A DNA stretch of 64,000 nucleotides from Sphingomonas sp. Leaf343 (GCF_001423765.1 NZ_LMPG01000001.1:888523-952522); one strand, 5' to 3'; positions 1 to 10,822 are shown, counted from the stretch's first letter. Notes: generated by a model not told the origin, from the letters alone. Numbers and translations: made by a program.

Positions 1-2295
1 GGGGGCGGAGCGGCAGCTTTGTTCGTTGGGCTTCGTGCGCGCGCGGCGGCGGCGATGGCGGGCGACGAAAACGGACGTCTGCATGCGACGCTGCGAAGTG
101 CGCCGGCGCTGGCGATGCTGGTGCGGCCGGACGGGCGGGTCGAGATGTCGACGCGGCTGGCGGACTGGTTCGGGCTGTCGGCGGCACCGCGGACGCTGTC
201 CGACCTGACCGATGGCGATGACGCCGGGCTGAACGCCGAAGATGTGACGGCATTGTCCGCCGACGTGACCGCCGCGCAGCGCGCCGGACGTGATTTCGAA
301 CTGGCCGTGCGGCCGCGCGGGTCGCAACGCGCCCTGACGTTGCGGGGCGGACGCGCACCCGCGGAACTGGGCGCGGCGGGCGGTGCGATCGTCTGGGTCT
401 TCGACGCGACCGATACGCAAGGCGAGATCGAGCGGCTGGGAGGCGAGGTCGAGCGGCTGGCGGATGCGTATCGTGCGTTGACCGGCCTGATCGAGGCCGC
501 GCCGATGCCGATGTGGTATCGCGGTGGCGACCTGAAGCTGGCGATGGTCAATTCGGCCTATGTCGAGGCGGTTGAGGGACGCGACGCGGCAGATACGCTC
601 GCGCGCGGGCTGGAACTGGTCGAGGGCACCGGCCAGGGCGGCCCGCTGGCCGGTGCGGCGGCGGCGAAGGCACAAGGGCGGCCGGCGGAGCAGGTGCTGC
701 CCGCGACGATCGGCGGCGCACGGCGGCGTTTGCAGGTGATCGACGTGCCGCTGCCGACGGGCGGCGTCGCGGGCTTCGCGGTCGATATCGAGGATCTGGA
801 ACAGGCGCGAAGCGGAGCCAAGCGTTTCGCGGAGGCGCAGCGGGGTATGCTCGACCGGCTGTCGGCGGGCGTGGCGCAGTTCGGCGGCGACCGGGCGCTG
901 GTATTCTGCAACCAGCCGTTCCACCGGATGTTCGCGATGCGCCCCGAGTGGCTGGCGGATCGCCCCGAGTTCGACCGCGTGCTGGAACGGATGCGCGAGG
1001 CGAACCGGCTGCCCGAGGTGCGTGATTTCCCCGGCTGGAAAGCGGAGCGGCGCAACTGGTTCGTCGCAGCGGACGTTGCATCGGAAGAGAATTGGCATCT
1101 GCCGGGCGGCACGCATCTGCACGTCGTGGCGCAGCCGCTGCCGGACGGCGGCCTGCTGCTGATCTTCGAGGACCGCACCGAGCAGGTGCAACTGGCCAGC
1201 GCGCGCGACACCCTGTTGCGGGTACGAACGGCGACGTTCGACAATCTGTTCGAGGCGCTGGGTGTGTTCGCCGCGGATGGCCGGTTGCAATTATGGAACA
1301 ACCGGTTCCGCGCGCTGTGGGGCGTCGACGAGGAATTCCTCGCGAGCCATCCGCGCGTGGACGTATTTGCGAGCCGCATCGCGCCCCGGCTGTCGACGCC
1401 GAGCCGATCAACGCTGATCGCCGATCTGGTCCATTCCGCCACCGCCGAGCGGCAGCAACGTGGCGGGCGCGTCGCGTTCGCGGACGGGAGGCATTTCGAG
1501 TTCGCGGGCGTGCCGCTGCCGGACGGCAACGCGCTGTTCACGATGCTGGACATCACCGACAGCCGCCGGGCGGAGCAGGCCCTGCGGGAGCGGGCGGATG
1601 CTTTGGAAGCGGCGGACAAGGTGAAGACGCAGTTCGTGGCGAACATGAGCTATGAATTGAAGACGCCGCTGACGTCGATCGGCGGGTTCGCGGAAATGCT
1701 GCACGGCGGTTATGCGGGCGAGTTGCCGGCAGAGGCGGGGACGTACGTCGAAGCGATCCTTGATTCCGTAGAGCGGCTGGGGCTGTTGATCGACGACGTG
1801 CTGGACCTGACGCGCGGCGGCGAAGGGGCGGCGGTGGAGCGCAAGGACGTCGATCTGGTCACCGTCGCGCGCGAGGCGGCGATGGCGATCCAGCCGGCGA
1901 TCAAGCGGCACAAGATCGACTTCGCGGTCGAACTCTCGCGATCGGCCGGGCGGGTGCAGGGCGATCCCCAGAGATTGCGCGAAGTGGTGGAGCATCTGTT
2001 GAGGCATGCGCTGGCGTCGCTGGGCGAGGGCGGGCGCATCCTGCTGCATGCGGACGGCACCGCGACGCACGCGCGGATCGTGGTGTCCGACGACGGACCG
2101 GGCTTGGACGAGGAGAGCGCGGGCCGGGTGTTCGACCGGTTCGCGGAGCCGCATCTGCAACCGGGCGGCGAGCGCGCGCTGGGGCTGGGCATGCCGTTGG
2201 CGAAGCAGTTCGTGGAGGCGCATGGCGGGACGATCGCGTTGGTGTCCGAGCCGGGCGAGGGGACGCTGGTGACGGTGGACCTGCCACGGCGATGA
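1..2295 (+). CDS. divL: DivL-like PAS sensor (pseudo)kinase, 5' end outside the window
   Basis: The frame is open to the left edge, so the true start lies upstream. A TTG at 19 is the first possible start inside the window, but the hydrophobic codons before it look like the end of a membrane helix. The protein has PAS-like segments in its first two thirds, then a HisKA-type helix and a HATPase domain. Counting from position 19, the H-box reads NMSYELKTPLT, with Tyr545 where kinases have the phospho-acceptor His. This is the hallmark of Caulobacter DivL, which controls the kinase CckA. The G1 box DDGPG (691-695) is present, but the N-box reads LLRHALAS with His663 in place of the ATP/Mg-binding Asn. 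Inference: an allosteric regulator rather than an active kinase. It overlaps tsaE by 4 nt (ATGA). Confidence 0.85.
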   Translation, partial: GGGAAALFVGLRARAAAAMAGDENGRLHATLRSAPALAMLVRPDGRVEMSTRLADWFGLSAAPRTLSDLTDGDDAGLNAEDVTALSADVTAAQRAGRDFELAVRPRGSQRALTLRGGRAPAELGAAGGAIVWVFDATDTQGEIERLGGEVERLADAYRALTGLIEAAPMPMWYRGGDLKLAMVNSAYVEAVEGRDAADTLARGLELVEGTGQGGPLAGAAAAKAQGRPAEQVLPATIGGARRRLQVIDVPLPTGGVAGFAVDIEDLEQARSGAKRFAEAQRGMLDRLSAGVAQFGGDRALVFCNQPFHRMFAMRPEWLADRPEFDRVLERMREANRLPEVRDFPGWKAERRNWFVAADVASEENWHLPGGTHLHVVAQPLPDGGLLLIFEDRTEQVQLASARDTLLRVRTATFDNLFEALGVFAADGRLQLWNNRFRALWGVDEEFLASHPRVDVFASRIAPRLSTPSRSTLIADLVHSATAERQQRGGRVAFADGRHFEFAGVPLPDGNALFTMLDITDSRRAEQALRERADALEAADKVKTQFVANMSYELKTPLTSIGGFAEMLHGGYAGELPAEAGTYVEAILDSVERLGLLIDDVLDLTRGGEGAAVERKDVDLVTVAREAAMAIQPAIKRHKIDFAVELSRSAGRVQGDPQRLREVVEHLLRHALASLGEGGRILLHADGTATHARIVVSDDGPGLDEESAGRVFDRFAEPHLQPGGERALGLGMPLAKQFVEAHGGTIALVSEPGEGTLVTVDLPRR

Positions 2296-2750
2296 GCGGG
2301 GAGGGTGAGCGGCGGCTGGCCGATGCCGCAGCGACGGAGGCGTTCGGGGCGCGACTGGCGGCGGTTGTGCGGGCAGGCGATGTCGTCGCGCTGACGGGGC
2401 CGCTGGGTGCGGGCAAGACCAGCATCGCGCGCGGTTTGCTGGCGGCGCTGGGGCTGGCGGGCGAGGCGCCGAGTCCGAGCTTTGCGATCGTGCAGCCCTA
2501 TGCACCGCCCGAGACGCTGATGCCGGTGTGGCATGTCGATCTGTACCGACTGGACGATCCGGACGAGGTCGAGGAACTGGGGCTGGAGGACGAGCGCGGC
2601 GACGGCGTGCTGCTGGTCGAATGGCCGGAGCGGGCGGGTGCGCGGGCGTGGCCGGAGGCGCTACGCCTGACGCTTGCGATGGAGCCGGACGGCGCGCGTC
2701 GCTTGACAGCGGAGGTGCCGCCGGGCTGGAGGGAGCGATGGCCGATATGA
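2292..2750 (+). CDS. tsaE: tRNA t6A biosynthesis ATPase TsaE
   Basis: Small P-loop ATPase of 152 residues, the usual TsaE length. The Walker A motif GPLGAGKT lies at residues 36-43. The family segment 'HVDLYRL' follows, and 'LLVEWPER' sits in the second half. TsaE works in the cytoplasm with TsaB and TsaD to put threonylcarbamoyl on A37 of ANN-decoding tRNAs. The ATG overlaps the divL stop (ATGA at 2292-2295) and the gene overlaps the next by 13 nt, so expression is probably translationally coupled. The pairing of tsaE with a downstream sugar kinase is common in alphaproteobacteria. Confidence 0.95.
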   Translation: MSGEGERRLADAAATEAFGARLAAVVRAGDVVALTGPLGAGKTSIARGLLAALGLAGEAPSPSFAIVQPYAPPETLMPVWHVDLYRLDDPDEVEELGLEDERGDGVLLVEWPERAGARAWPEALRLTLAMEPDGARRLTAEVPPGWRERWPI

Positions 2751-3712
2751 TCCCGCCGCCGGGCGCGCTTCCGTTTCTCGACGCCCTTGGATGGGGTGCG
2801 GCGACCGTCTCGCCGCTGGCGGGGGACGCGTCGTTCCGCCGCTATTTCAGGGTGGTGGACGGCGAGCGTACTGCCGTGCTGATGGATGCGCCGCCGCCGC
2901 AGGAGGACACGCGGCCGTTCGTGGCGATGGCCCGCTGGCTGGACGAACGGGGATTTCTGGCCCCGGCGATCCTGGGCCTGGACGAGGCGCAGGGCCTGGT
3001 TTTGCTGGGCGATCTGGGTGACGTCCGCCTGCGCGAGACCGCGGATACGGAAGGCGACGAACTGGCGCTCTATGGCGATGCGATCGACCTGCTGGTCGAT
3101 CTGGCGACGCATCCGGCCGGGCCGCTGCAACCCTATGACCGGGCGGTGATGCAGCGCGAGGCGGCGTTGTTCGTGGAATGGTATTGCCCGGCGGTGGGGA
3201 TCGTGCCCGATGTCGCGGGCTACACGGCGGCATGGAATGCGGTGCTGGATCACGCACTGGCGGCGGAGCCGGTGACGGTGCTGCGCGACTATCATGCCGA
3301 GAATTTGATGCTGGTCGGCAGCGCGCGGCGGCTGGGCCTGCTGGATTTCCAGGACGCGCTGGCGGGGCATCCGGCCTATGATCTTGTGTCGCTATTGCAG
3401 GATGCGCGGCGCGACGTCGATCCGTCGATCGAGCAGGCGATGTTGGCGCGGTACATGGGCGCGACCGGTGTCGGTGACGACTTCCTGCGCGCCTATCACG
3501 TGCTCGGGGCGCAGCGGAATGCCAAGATTCTGGGGATTTTCGCGCGGTTGTGGAAGCGTGACGGGAAGCCGCGCTATGTCGGGCTGTGTCCGCGCGTCTG
3601 GGCCTATCTCGAACGTGACCTGTCGGAGCCGGTACTGGCACCGGTCGCGCGGTGGTTCGACGAGAACCTACCGCCGGAACTGCGCGGCGACCCGCTGGAG
3701 CTGACGCGATGA
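2738..3712 (+). CDS. amgK: N-acetylmuramate/N-acetylglucosamine anomeric kinase (AmgK-type aminoglycoside-phosphotransferase fold)
   Basis: 324 residues with the APH/choline kinase fold. The catalytic loop reads RDYHAEN (Arg183-Asn189) and the metal-binding aspartate is Asp203 in LLDFQD. The family phosphorylates MurNAc at C1 in the anabolic cell-wall recycling route that bypasses early UDP-MurNAc synthesis. The next gene is a MurU-type nucleotidyltransferase, the following enzyme of that route, which supports the assignment. I chose the ATG at 2738 because GGAGGGAG (2728-2735) lies just upstream. An ATG at 2747 (ATGA with the tsaE stop) is the alternative. The frame stays open far upstream, but that part overlaps tsaE and is not coding. 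Confidence 0.85.
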   Translation: MADMIPPPGALPFLDALGWGAATVSPLAGDASFRRYFRVVDGERTAVLMDAPPPQEDTRPFVAMARWLDERGFLAPAILGLDEAQGLVLLGDLGDVRLRETADTEGDELALYGDAIDLLVDLATHPAGPLQPYDRAVMQREAALFVEWYCPAVGIVPDVAGYTAAWNAVLDHALAAEPVTVLRDYHAENLMLVGSARRLGLLDFQDALAGHPAYDLVSLLQDARRDVDPSIEQAMLARYMGATGVGDDFLRAYHVLGAQRNAKILGIFARLWKRDGKPRYVGLCPRVWAYLERDLSEPVLAPVARWFDENLPPELRGDPLELTR

Positions 3713-4464
3713 CGCGGCAACTGGCGATCCGGCCCGATCCCGGCGGGACGGTGCCGAAGACGGCGATGGTGATGGCGGCGGGGTTGGGGAAGCGGATGCG
3801 GCCGCTGACCGCGACGCGGCCCAAGCCGATGATCGAAGTCGCGGGCAAGCCGTTGATCGATCATGTGTTCGACCGGTTGCAGGCGGCGGGTGTCGAGCGG
3901 GCGGTGGTGAACGTCCACTATCTCGCGGACTCGCTGGTGGCGCATCTGGGCGCGAAGTTCGACGGTGTCGACGTGGTCGTGTCCGACGAGCGCAAGCGGT
4001 TGATGGAGACGGGTGGCGGGCTGGTGCAGGCCCGCGACCTGCTGGGCAATGAGCCGGTGCTGGTCGCCAACAGCGACAACCTTTGGATCGATGGACCCGT
4101 GGACGCGATCAAGCTGCTGTCGTCGCGGTGGGACGACGAAAGCATGGACGCGCTGCTGCTGATGGTGCCGCTGGCGCGCGCGAACAATTATCGCGGGCAG
4201 GGAGATTTTCATCTGGCCGCGGACGGACGGATCACGCGGCGGCGGCGATCGGCCACCGTTGCGCCGTTCGCCTATACCGGCCTTCAGATATTGCACCCGC
4301 GGTTGATCGCCGACTGGCCGGAGGGGCCGTTCTCCACCAACCTGTTCTGGGATCGCGCGATCGCGGCCGGGCGCGCGTTCGGGCAGGTGCATCAGGGGTT
4401 GTGGTTCGACGTCGGCACGCCCGGCGCGATAACGAAGACCGAGGCGCTGCTGCTGGATGGCTGA
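3709..4464 (+). CDS. murU: N-acetylmuramate-1-phosphate uridylyltransferase (MurU-like nucleotidyltransferase)
   Basis: 251 residues with the sugar-1-phosphate nucleotidyltransferase signature GLGKRMRPLT (25-34) followed by RPKPM. It is short, with no left-handed beta-helix, as in MurU. It would convert MurNAc-1-phosphate, the AmgK product, to UDP-MurNAc. The start is the ATG at 3709, overlapping the amgK stop as ATGA. The frame extends 19 codons further upstream, but these lie inside amgK. Substrate assignment rests on the neighbour; a GlmU/RmlA-like specificity cannot be excluded from sequence alone. Confidence 0.85.
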   Translation: MTRQLAIRPDPGGTVPKTAMVMAAGLGKRMRPLTATRPKPMIEVAGKPLIDHVFDRLQAAGVERAVVNVHYLADSLVAHLGAKFDGVDVVVSDERKRLMETGGGLVQARDLLGNEPVLVANSDNLWIDGPVDAIKLLSSRWDDESMDALLLMVPLARANNYRGQGDFHLAADGRITRRRRSATVAPFAYTGLQILHPRLIADWPEGPFSTNLFWDRAIAAGRAFGQVHQGLWFDVGTPGAITKTEALLLDG

Positions 4465-7369
4465 GCGGCCATCCGTCTATACGATCCCGGCGCACCGCGC
4501 GTTCGCCGACGCGCTGGTCGGTGGGCTGATGCGCGGGCGCGATCAGGCGGCGTTGGCGCGGGGACTGGTGCTGCTGCCGAACAATCGCGCGGTGCGGGCG
4601 GTGACGGAGGCGTTCGTGCGAGCGAGCGGCGGCGGGCTGCTGCTGCCCCGGCTGGTGGCGCTGGGCGACCCCGACCTGGGCGAGGCGGCCGGCGCGGCGC
4701 TGGACGTGGCGGACGATCCGCCGCCGCCTGCGGTTGCGCCCTATGCGCGGCGGATGATCCTCGCCCGGCTGGTCGAGGAAGAGCGCGCGCGGACGGGAAC
4801 GCCGATATCGGCCTCGGAGGCGGTGCGGCTGGCGGGCGATATGGCGCGGACGCTGGACCAGTTGCTGGTCGAGGAGGTGCCGCCGGCTCGGCTGGCGGAG
4901 CTGGATCTGGCCCCCGAACTGACGGAGCATTGGGCGCGGGCGCTGGCGACGTTCCGGATCGTGATCGATCGCTGGCCGGCGGAACTGGCGAAGCTGGGCG
5001 CGATCGACGGGGCGGAGCGGCGGGCGCGGTTGCTGGCGGCGCTGGCGGCGCGTTGGCGGACGACGCCGCCGACCGGGTTCGTGTGCGCGGCGGGGATCAC
5101 CGACACGTCGCCCGCGGTCGCGCGGCTGCTGCGCTGTGTCGCCGATATGGCGCAGGGGCAGACGGTTTTGGCCGGGCTCGATCTGGCGATGCCGCAGGAC
5201 GAGTGGGATGCGCTTGGCCCGCACGCCCTCGACAGCGGGCTGCGGGCGATCGAGACCCACCCGCAATTCCATCTGAAGCTGATGCTGGAGCGGATGAGCA
5301 TCGGCCGCGACGAGGTCGTGCGCTGGCGCGGCGGCGGGGCAATGGTCAACTGGGGCGCGGATGCCGATCCCGCACGCGGGCGGGCGATCGCCAACGCACT
5401 GGCTCCGGCGGATTTCACCGGCAAGTGGACCGATCTGGCGGCGGCGGACCGGCGGCTGTCGGGCGTGCGCGCGGCCGAACTCGCCACCCCGGCGGAGGAG
5501 GCGCAGACGATCGCGCTGGCGCTGCGTCACGCGTTGGACACGCCGGGGAAGACCGCGGCGCTGGTGACGCCGGACCGGGCGCTGGCGCGGCGGGTGGCAG
5601 TGCATTGCCGGCGCTGGGGGATCACGGTCGACGACAGCGCCGGGCGGCCGCTCGCGATCCTGCCGCCGGGAACGCTTCTGCTGGCGCTGGCGGAGGCGGC
5701 GGCGCAGGCGTTCGCGCCGCTCGCATTGCTGTCGCTGCTGAAGCATCCGCTGGCGAATGGCGGCGTGCCGCGGCTGGAATGGCTGGACGGGGTGCGCGCG
5801 ATGGACCGGTCGCTGCGGGGGCCGCGTCCGCCGGCGGGGTTGGACGGACTGTCGCCGGAAGGGCGCGCAGCGACGTTCTGGACGTGGATCAAGCCGCGAC
5901 TGGAGCCGTTGGCGCGGCAGGTCTCGGCCGGGCCGCAGCCGCTGCCCGGGCTGATCGCGTGCGTTCGCGAGGCGGCACAGGCGCTGTGCGGCGATGCGCT
6001 GTGGTCCGGGCTGGCGGGGCGCGCGGCGGCGGAGTTCGTCGCCGATCTGGAGGCGGAGGGCGGTGCCGGGCCGGCGCTGGTCGATCCGGCCGAACTGCCA
6101 GCGATGCTGCGCACGCTGCTGGACGAGGTGGCAGTGCGGCCGGAGCGGGGCAAGGGACATCCGCGCCTCGCCATCTATGGCCAGATCGAGGCGCGGTTGC
6201 AGTCGGCGGACCTGATGATCCTGAGCGGGCTGAACGAAGGGACGTGGCCGGGCAGTCCGCCGCCCGATCCCTGGCTCGCGCCTCGCATTCGGAGTGCGCT
6301 GGGGCTGATCGGGCTGGAGCAGCGGATCGGCATCGCCGCGCATGATTTTGCGCAGGGGCTGGGCGCGCCCGAAGTGCTGGTGACCCGCGCGCGGCGCGAT
6401 GCCGGGTCGCCGGCGCTCGCGTCGCGCCTGTGGCTGCGGTTGCAGGCGATGGCGGGGGACCGGTTCGAGCGTGACGGCGCGCTGGAAGGCTGGTCGCGGG
6501 CGCTGGACGCATCGGATACGCACAAGCCGGTCGAGCGGCCCGCGCCGCTGCCGAAGACGCGGCCCAGGAGCATCTCCGTCACGGAAGTCGACCGGCTGAA
6601 GGCGGACCCCTATTCCTTCTATGCGCGGCGCGTGCTGCGATTGTCGCCGCTCGATCCCGTCGATGCCGATCCGACCGCCGCGTGGCGGGGGACGGCGGTT
6701 CACGCCATTCTGGAGCAATGGTGGAAGCTGGACGGTTGCGCGCCCGACGCGCTGCGGCCGCGGGCTATGCGGATGTTGAAGGATGCGGAGGTGCATCCGC
6801 TGCTGCGCGCGTTGTGGCAGCCGCGATTGCGCGAGGCGATCGACTGGATCGCCGGACAGGTGGTCGAGATGCGCGCGGGCGACCGGCACGTGCTGGCCGC
6901 CGAAGGACGAGGCGAGATCGAGATGGCGGGCGTGACACTGTCGGGGCGCTACGATCGCATCGACCGGTTGCCCGGCGGGATCGGCATCGTCGATTACAAG
7001 ACCGGCAAGCCGCCCTCCGCCGCGGCGGTGCGGGCGGGGTTCAGCCTGCAGCTCGGGCTGCTGGGGCTGATCGCGGAGCGGGGCGGGTTTGCGGATGTCG
7101 GCGGCACGGCGGCGGCGTTCGAATATTGGTCGCTGGCGAAGCGGCGCGACCAGTTCGGCTTCGTCGATAGCCCGTGCGATCCGGAGGGCAAGCGCGACAA
7201 GATCGTCACCGCCGATTTCACGCGTATCGCCGCCGCCAATTTCAGCGACGTCGCCGCCAGATGGCTGACCGGGAACGAGCCGTTCACCGCCAAGCTGGTG
7301 CCGGATTACGCCCCCTATGCCGAGTACGATCAGTTGATGCGCCGCGACGAATGGTATGGCCGTGAATGA
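4457..7369 (+). CDS. addB: Double-strand break repair protein AddB
   Basis: 970 residues, typical of alphaproteobacterial AddB. The N-terminal part has the UvrD-like fold but its would-be Walker A region reads LVLLPNNRAVRA, without GxGKT, so this half is probably not an active motor. The C-terminal PD-(D/E)XK nuclease has WRGTAVHAILEQ near residue 750 and VDYKTGK with Asp846 and Lys848. AddAB resects double-strand ends for RecA loading. The gene overlaps murU by 8 nt and addA by 14 nt, so the two subunits are probably made in a coupled way. Confidence 0.93.
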   Translation: MAERPSVYTIPAHRAFADALVGGLMRGRDQAALARGLVLLPNNRAVRAVTEAFVRASGGGLLLPRLVALGDPDLGEAAGAALDVADDPPPPAVAPYARRMILARLVEEERARTGTPISASEAVRLAGDMARTLDQLLVEEVPPARLAELDLAPELTEHWARALATFRIVIDRWPAELAKLGAIDGAERRARLLAALAARWRTTPPTGFVCAAGITDTSPAVARLLRCVADMAQGQTVLAGLDLAMPQDEWDALGPHALDSGLRAIETHPQFHLKLMLERMSIGRDEVVRWRGGGAMVNWGADADPARGRAIANALAPADFTGKWTDLAAADRRLSGVRAAELATPAEEAQTIALALRHALDTPGKTAALVTPDRALARRVAVHCRRWGITVDDSAGRPLAILPPGTLLLALAEAAAQAFAPLALLSLLKHPLANGGVPRLEWLDGVRAMDRSLRGPRPPAGLDGLSPEGRAATFWTWIKPRLEPLARQVSAGPQPLPGLIACVREAAQALCGDALWSGLAGRAAAEFVADLEAEGGAGPALVDPAELPAMLRTLLDEVAVRPERGKGHPRLAIYGQIEARLQSADLMILSGLNEGTWPGSPPPDPWLAPRIRSALGLIGLEQRIGIAAHDFAQGLGAPEVLVTRARRDAGSPALASRLWLRLQAMAGDRFERDGALEGWSRALDASDTHKPVERPAPLPKTRPRSISVTEVDRLKADPYSFYARRVLRLSPLDPVDADPTAAWRGTAVHAILEQWWKLDGCAPDALRPRAMRMLKDAEVHPLLRALWQPRLREAIDWIAGQVVEMRAGDRHVLAAEGRGEIEMAGVTLSGRYDRIDRLPGGIGIVDYKTGKPPSAAAVRAGFSLQLGLLGLIAERGGFADVGGTAAAFEYWSLAKRRDQFGFVDSPCDPEGKRDKIVTADFTRIAAANFSDVAARWLTGNEPFTAKLVPDYAPYAEYDQLMRRDEWYGRE

Positions 7370-10300
7370 CCTGAAGCGCCTGCCGCCGCTGAAGGGCGAA
7401 CAGCGGCGCGCGTCCGATCCGTCGGCGCATGTCTGGCTGGCGGCGTCGGCGGGCACCGGCAAGACGCAGGTGCTGTCCGCGCGCGTGTTCCGGCTGCTGC
7501 TGAAGGGGACCGATCCGTCGGCGATCCTGTGCCTGACCTTCACCAAGGCGGGCGCAGCGGAGATGGCGCACCGGATCAACGCGCGGCTGGCGGCGTGGGT
7601 GAGGCTGGACGACACCGAGCTGTTTCAGGACCTTCAGGCGCTGGGCGAGCCGGGCGGGCCGGAGCAGGTGGCGCGGGCGCGGACTTTATTCGCCAAGGTG
7701 CTGGACGCGCCGGGCGGGGGGCTGCGCATCCAGACGATCCACGGCTTTTGTCAGGGGCTGCTGGCGGCGTTTCCGGTCGAGGCGGCGCTGACGCCCGGCT
7801 TCCGGCCCCTGGAAGCGCGCGAGGAGGCGGGGCTGGCGCGCGAGGCGCTGGCGCAGATGCTGACCGCCGCGGAGCGGGACGGGCGCGATCATGTCGTGGA
7901 GACGATCGGCGCGCTGAGCCTGAGGCTGGGCGAGGGCGGTGCGGAGTCTTTCCTGAACGCGTGCGCGCGGTCGCTGCCAGCGCTGGAGGCGTTGCCGTCG
8001 GGGATACAGCCCTACATCCGCCGGGCGCTCGACCTGCCGATGGGCGACATCGCGGAGGCGGTGGCGGCGGGCTGTGCCGAGCTTGACGAGGAGTCGATCC
8101 GCGAGATCGGGCTGATGAACCGCGAATGGGGCACCAAAAACGGCCTCGCGCGGGCGGCGACGATCGCCGCGTGGCTGGAGGCGGATGAGGGTGAGCGGGT
8201 CGCCGGGCTGGCCGATGTGCATCTGGTGTGGGCGAAGGCGGACGGCGATCTGCGCTCCTTCGCGAAGGGGCAGGCGCCGCAGCATCCCGACTATGCCGAT
8301 ATCGGCCGCGACCTGCACGGGGCGCTCGCGGCGTTGCTGTCGCTGGGCGTGCGCGGGGCCTATGCCGATCTGCTCGCGGCGGGGCTGGAGGTCGGCCGCG
8401 ATTATGCGCGCGCCTATGATCTGGCGAAGCGGCGGGTCGGTGGCGTCGATTTCGAGGATCTGATCCAGACCGCCGTCGCGCTGCTGGAGACGCCGGGGAT
8501 CGGCGAGTGGGTGCGGTTCAAGCTGGACCGCGAGACCGAGCATGTCCTGATCGACGAGGCGCAGGACACCAACCTGAACCAGTGGCGTATCGTCAGCGCG
8601 ATCGCCGAGGAGTTCTTCGTCGGGCGCGGCATCTATGCGCCGCGGACGCGGACGCTGTTTACGGTCGGCGACTGGAAGCAGGCGATTTTCGGATTTCAGG
8701 GGACCAGTCCGCTCAACTTCGCCTGGGCGGAGCGGCGGTTCGAGGACAAGGCGCGGGCGGCGCATGGCCCGGAGGATTGGCCCGAGCAGGATCGCGGGCT
8801 GCCGTTCCACCGCCTGTCGCTGACGCATTCGTTCCGGTCGGTGCGGCCGATCCTGACCTTCGTCGATGCCGCCGTCGCGGAGGTGCCGGAACCGGGTCTG
8901 GGTGCGATTGGCGCGGTTGAGCAGCACGCGAGCGAGGTGCCGGGATCGGGCGGGGTGACGATCTGGCCGCCTGTGGTGGCGGGTGGATCGGAGGACGACG
9001 AGGAAGGCTGGATATCCGACAGCGTCCGCAAGCTGGCCGGAGACATCGCGCGGGCGGTGAAGGGCTGGCTTGCCGAGCCGACGATGATGCTGGGATCGAA
9101 GGGGCGGGTGTTGCGGCCGGAGGACGTGATGATCCTCGTCAAGCGGCGGGGCGAACTGGCGTCTCTGATCGTCGCGCGGCTGTACGCGGAGGGGGTGCCC
9201 GTCGCGGGCGTCGACCGGTTGCGGCTGAATGCGCCGCTGGCGGTGCAGGACCTGCTCGCGGCGGTGCGGTTCGTGTTGCAGCCGGAGGACGATCTGTCGC
9301 TCGCCAGCCTGCTGGTGTCGCCGTTGATCGGGTGGACGCAGGACGAACTGATGCACGCCGCGCCGCGCGAGCGGGGCAGCCTGTGGCGGCATCTGGGCGA
9401 GACGCAATCCGACGAGCGGCTCGCACCGCTGCGCGCGCTGCTGGCGCGGGCGGACTTCACGACACCGTACGAGTTTCTGGAGGAGATGCTGTCGGGGCCC
9501 TTCGACGGGCGGCGCAAGCTGATCCGGCGGCTGGGCGCGGAGGCGCGCGATCCGATCGAGGAACTGCTGTCCGCCGCGCTGGCGTTCGAGAGTACGACGA
9601 CTCCATCCTTGCAGCGCTTCCTCGACTGGTTCGATCGCGGCGATGTCGACATCGTGCGCGATCCGTCCGCGCCGCTGGACGCGGTGCGGGTGATGACTGC
9701 TCACGGGGCCAAGGGTTTGCAGGCGCCTTTGGTCATTCTGGCGGATGCGACGATCGACCCGACGCTGTCGCCGCGATCGATATTGCGCTGGTCGCCGGAG
9801 GATGGGGCCGCGCCGATCCCGGTGTTCTCGCCGCGCGCCGCCGAGCGAGGCGGGCCGCTGGACGCCGTGAAGGACGCCGCCGACGCGCGCGAACTGGAGG
9901 AGCATTGGCGGCTGTTCTACGTTGCGGCGACGCGGGCGGAGGAGCGGCTGGTGATCGCGGGCGCGCTGGGGCCGAAGGCGCAGGGGGTGCCGCCGGCGTC
10001 GAGCTGGTACGCCGCGGCGGATCGCGCGCTGACGGCGCTGGGCGTGCCGGCGGGCGAGGGCGAGCGGAGTTTCGAGGCGGGGACGCCGGTGCCGGTGCAA
10101 CGGCGCGCGGACGCGGCCGTGAATGCGCCGGTGGCCCTGCCGGAATGGGCGCGGCTGCCAGCAGCCGTGGAGGCGCGACCGCCGCGGCCGCTCGCACCGT
10201 CGTCGCTGGGGGACGATCTGGTCGCCGATCCGCCGCCGACTGCGGCGATGCGCGCGGCGGCGGAGCGGGGGCGGCTGATGCACGCGCTGTTCGAGCGATT

Positions 10301-10778
10301 GCCTTCGGTCGCTGTCCCGGAACGGTCGGCGGCGGCGGATCGCTGGCTGGAACGGGCCGGGAGCGTCGCCGACCCGGCAGCGCGGGCGGCGATCGTCGCG
10401 GCGGTGCTGGCGGTGATCGAGGATACACGCTTCGCCGACCTGTTCGGTCCGGACGCGCTGGCGGAAGCCCCGATCGCGGCGACGCTGGACGAGGGAATCG
10501 TCATCGCGGGCACGGTCGACCGGCTGCTGGTCGGCGACACGATCCGGTTGATCGATTTCAAGACCGGGCGGCAGGTGCCGGACGCGGTGCCCGATTATCA
10601 TCTGCGCCAGATGGCGGGCTACGCCGCGGCGCTGGCGGTGATCTTCCCGGACCGACCGGTGGAGGCGGCGTTGCTGTACACGGCGGGGCCCACTTTGGTG
10701 CCGCTCAGCGCGGATGACCTTGCCCGCCACAAGCCGCGCTATCACGCAACGGAGCAAAGCTCCGCGCTCATGGGTTGA
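7356..10778 (+). CDS. addA: Double-strand break repair helicase-nuclease AddA
   Basis: 1140 residues. A UvrD-type superfamily 1 helicase with Walker A ASAGTGKT (30-37), the motif [11 protein letters not shown] near residue 400 and the late helicase motif [14 protein letters not shown] near residue 780. A C-terminal nuclease domain has IDFKTGR with Asp1067 and Lys1069. It is the motor and nuclease subunit partnered with the overlapping addB. I kept the ATG at 7356; an ATG at 7351 is out of frame. Very few bases separate its stop from the trxA ribosome-binding site. Confidence 0.95.
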   Translation: MAVNDLKRLPPLKGEQRRASDPSAHVWLAASAGTGKTQVLSARVFRLLLKGTDPSAILCLTFTKAGAAEMAHRINARLAAWVRLDDTELFQDLQALGEPGGPEQVARARTLFAKVLDAPGGGLRIQTIHGFCQGLLAAFPVEAALTPGFRPLEAREEAGLAREALAQMLTAAERDGRDHVVETIGALSLRLGEGGAESFLNACARSLPALEALPSGIQPYIRRALDLPMGDIAEAVAAGCAELDEESIREIGLMNREWGTKNGLARAATIAAWLEADEGERVAGLADVHLVWAKADGDLRSFAKGQAPQHPDYADIGRDLHGALAALLSLGVRGAYADLLAAGLEVGRDYARAYDLAKRRVGGVDFEDLIQTAVALLETPGIGEWVRFKLDRETEHVLIDEAQDTNLNQWRIVSAIAEEFFVGRGIYAPRTRTLFTVGDWKQAIFGFQGTSPLNFAWAERRFEDKARAAHGPEDWPEQDRGLPFHRLSLTHSFRSVRPILTFVDAAVAEVPEPGLGAIGAVEQHASEVPGSGGVTIWPPVVAGGSEDDEEGWISDSVRKLAGDIARAVKGWLAEPTMMLGSKGRVLRPEDVMILVKRRGELASLIVARLYAEGVPVAGVDRLRLNAPLAVQDLLAAVRFVLQPEDDLSLASLLVSPLIGWTQDELMHAAPRERGSLWRHLGETQSDERLAPLRALLARADFTTPYEFLEEMLSGPFDGRRKLIRRLGAEARDPIEELLSAALAFESTTTPSLQRFLDWFDRGDVDIVRDPSAPLDAVRVMTAHGAKGLQAPLVILADATIDPTLSPRSILRWSPEDGAAPIPVFSPRAAERGGPLDAVKDAADARELEEHWRLFYVAATRAEERLVIAGALGPKAQGVPPASSWYAAADRALTALGVPAGEGERSFEAGTPVPVQRRADAAVNAPVALPEWARLPAAVEARPPRPLAPSSLGDDLVADPPPTAAMRAAAERGRLMHALFERLPSVAVPERSAAADRWLERAGSVADPAARAAIVAAVLAVIEDTRFADLFGPDALAEAPIAATLDEGIVIAGTVDRLLVGDTIRLIDFKTGRQVPDAVPDYHLRQMAGYAAALAVIFPDRPVEAALLYTAGPTLVPLSADDLARHKPRYHATEQSSALMG

Positions 10779-10822
10779 GCCGGTCCGACCGCCGCCCTAG
10801 ATCGCATTTCAAGGAGATATTC

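Noticed and set aside
4232-7615. Open frame of over 1100 codons on the minus strand
   Set aside because: It is antisense to murU/addB and rich in Arg, Pro and Gln, the usual shadow of GC-rich codons. addB has clear nuclease motifs on the other strand.
7686-10757. Open frame of about 1000 codons on the minus strand
   Set aside because: Antisense to addA; low-complexity composition with no domain.
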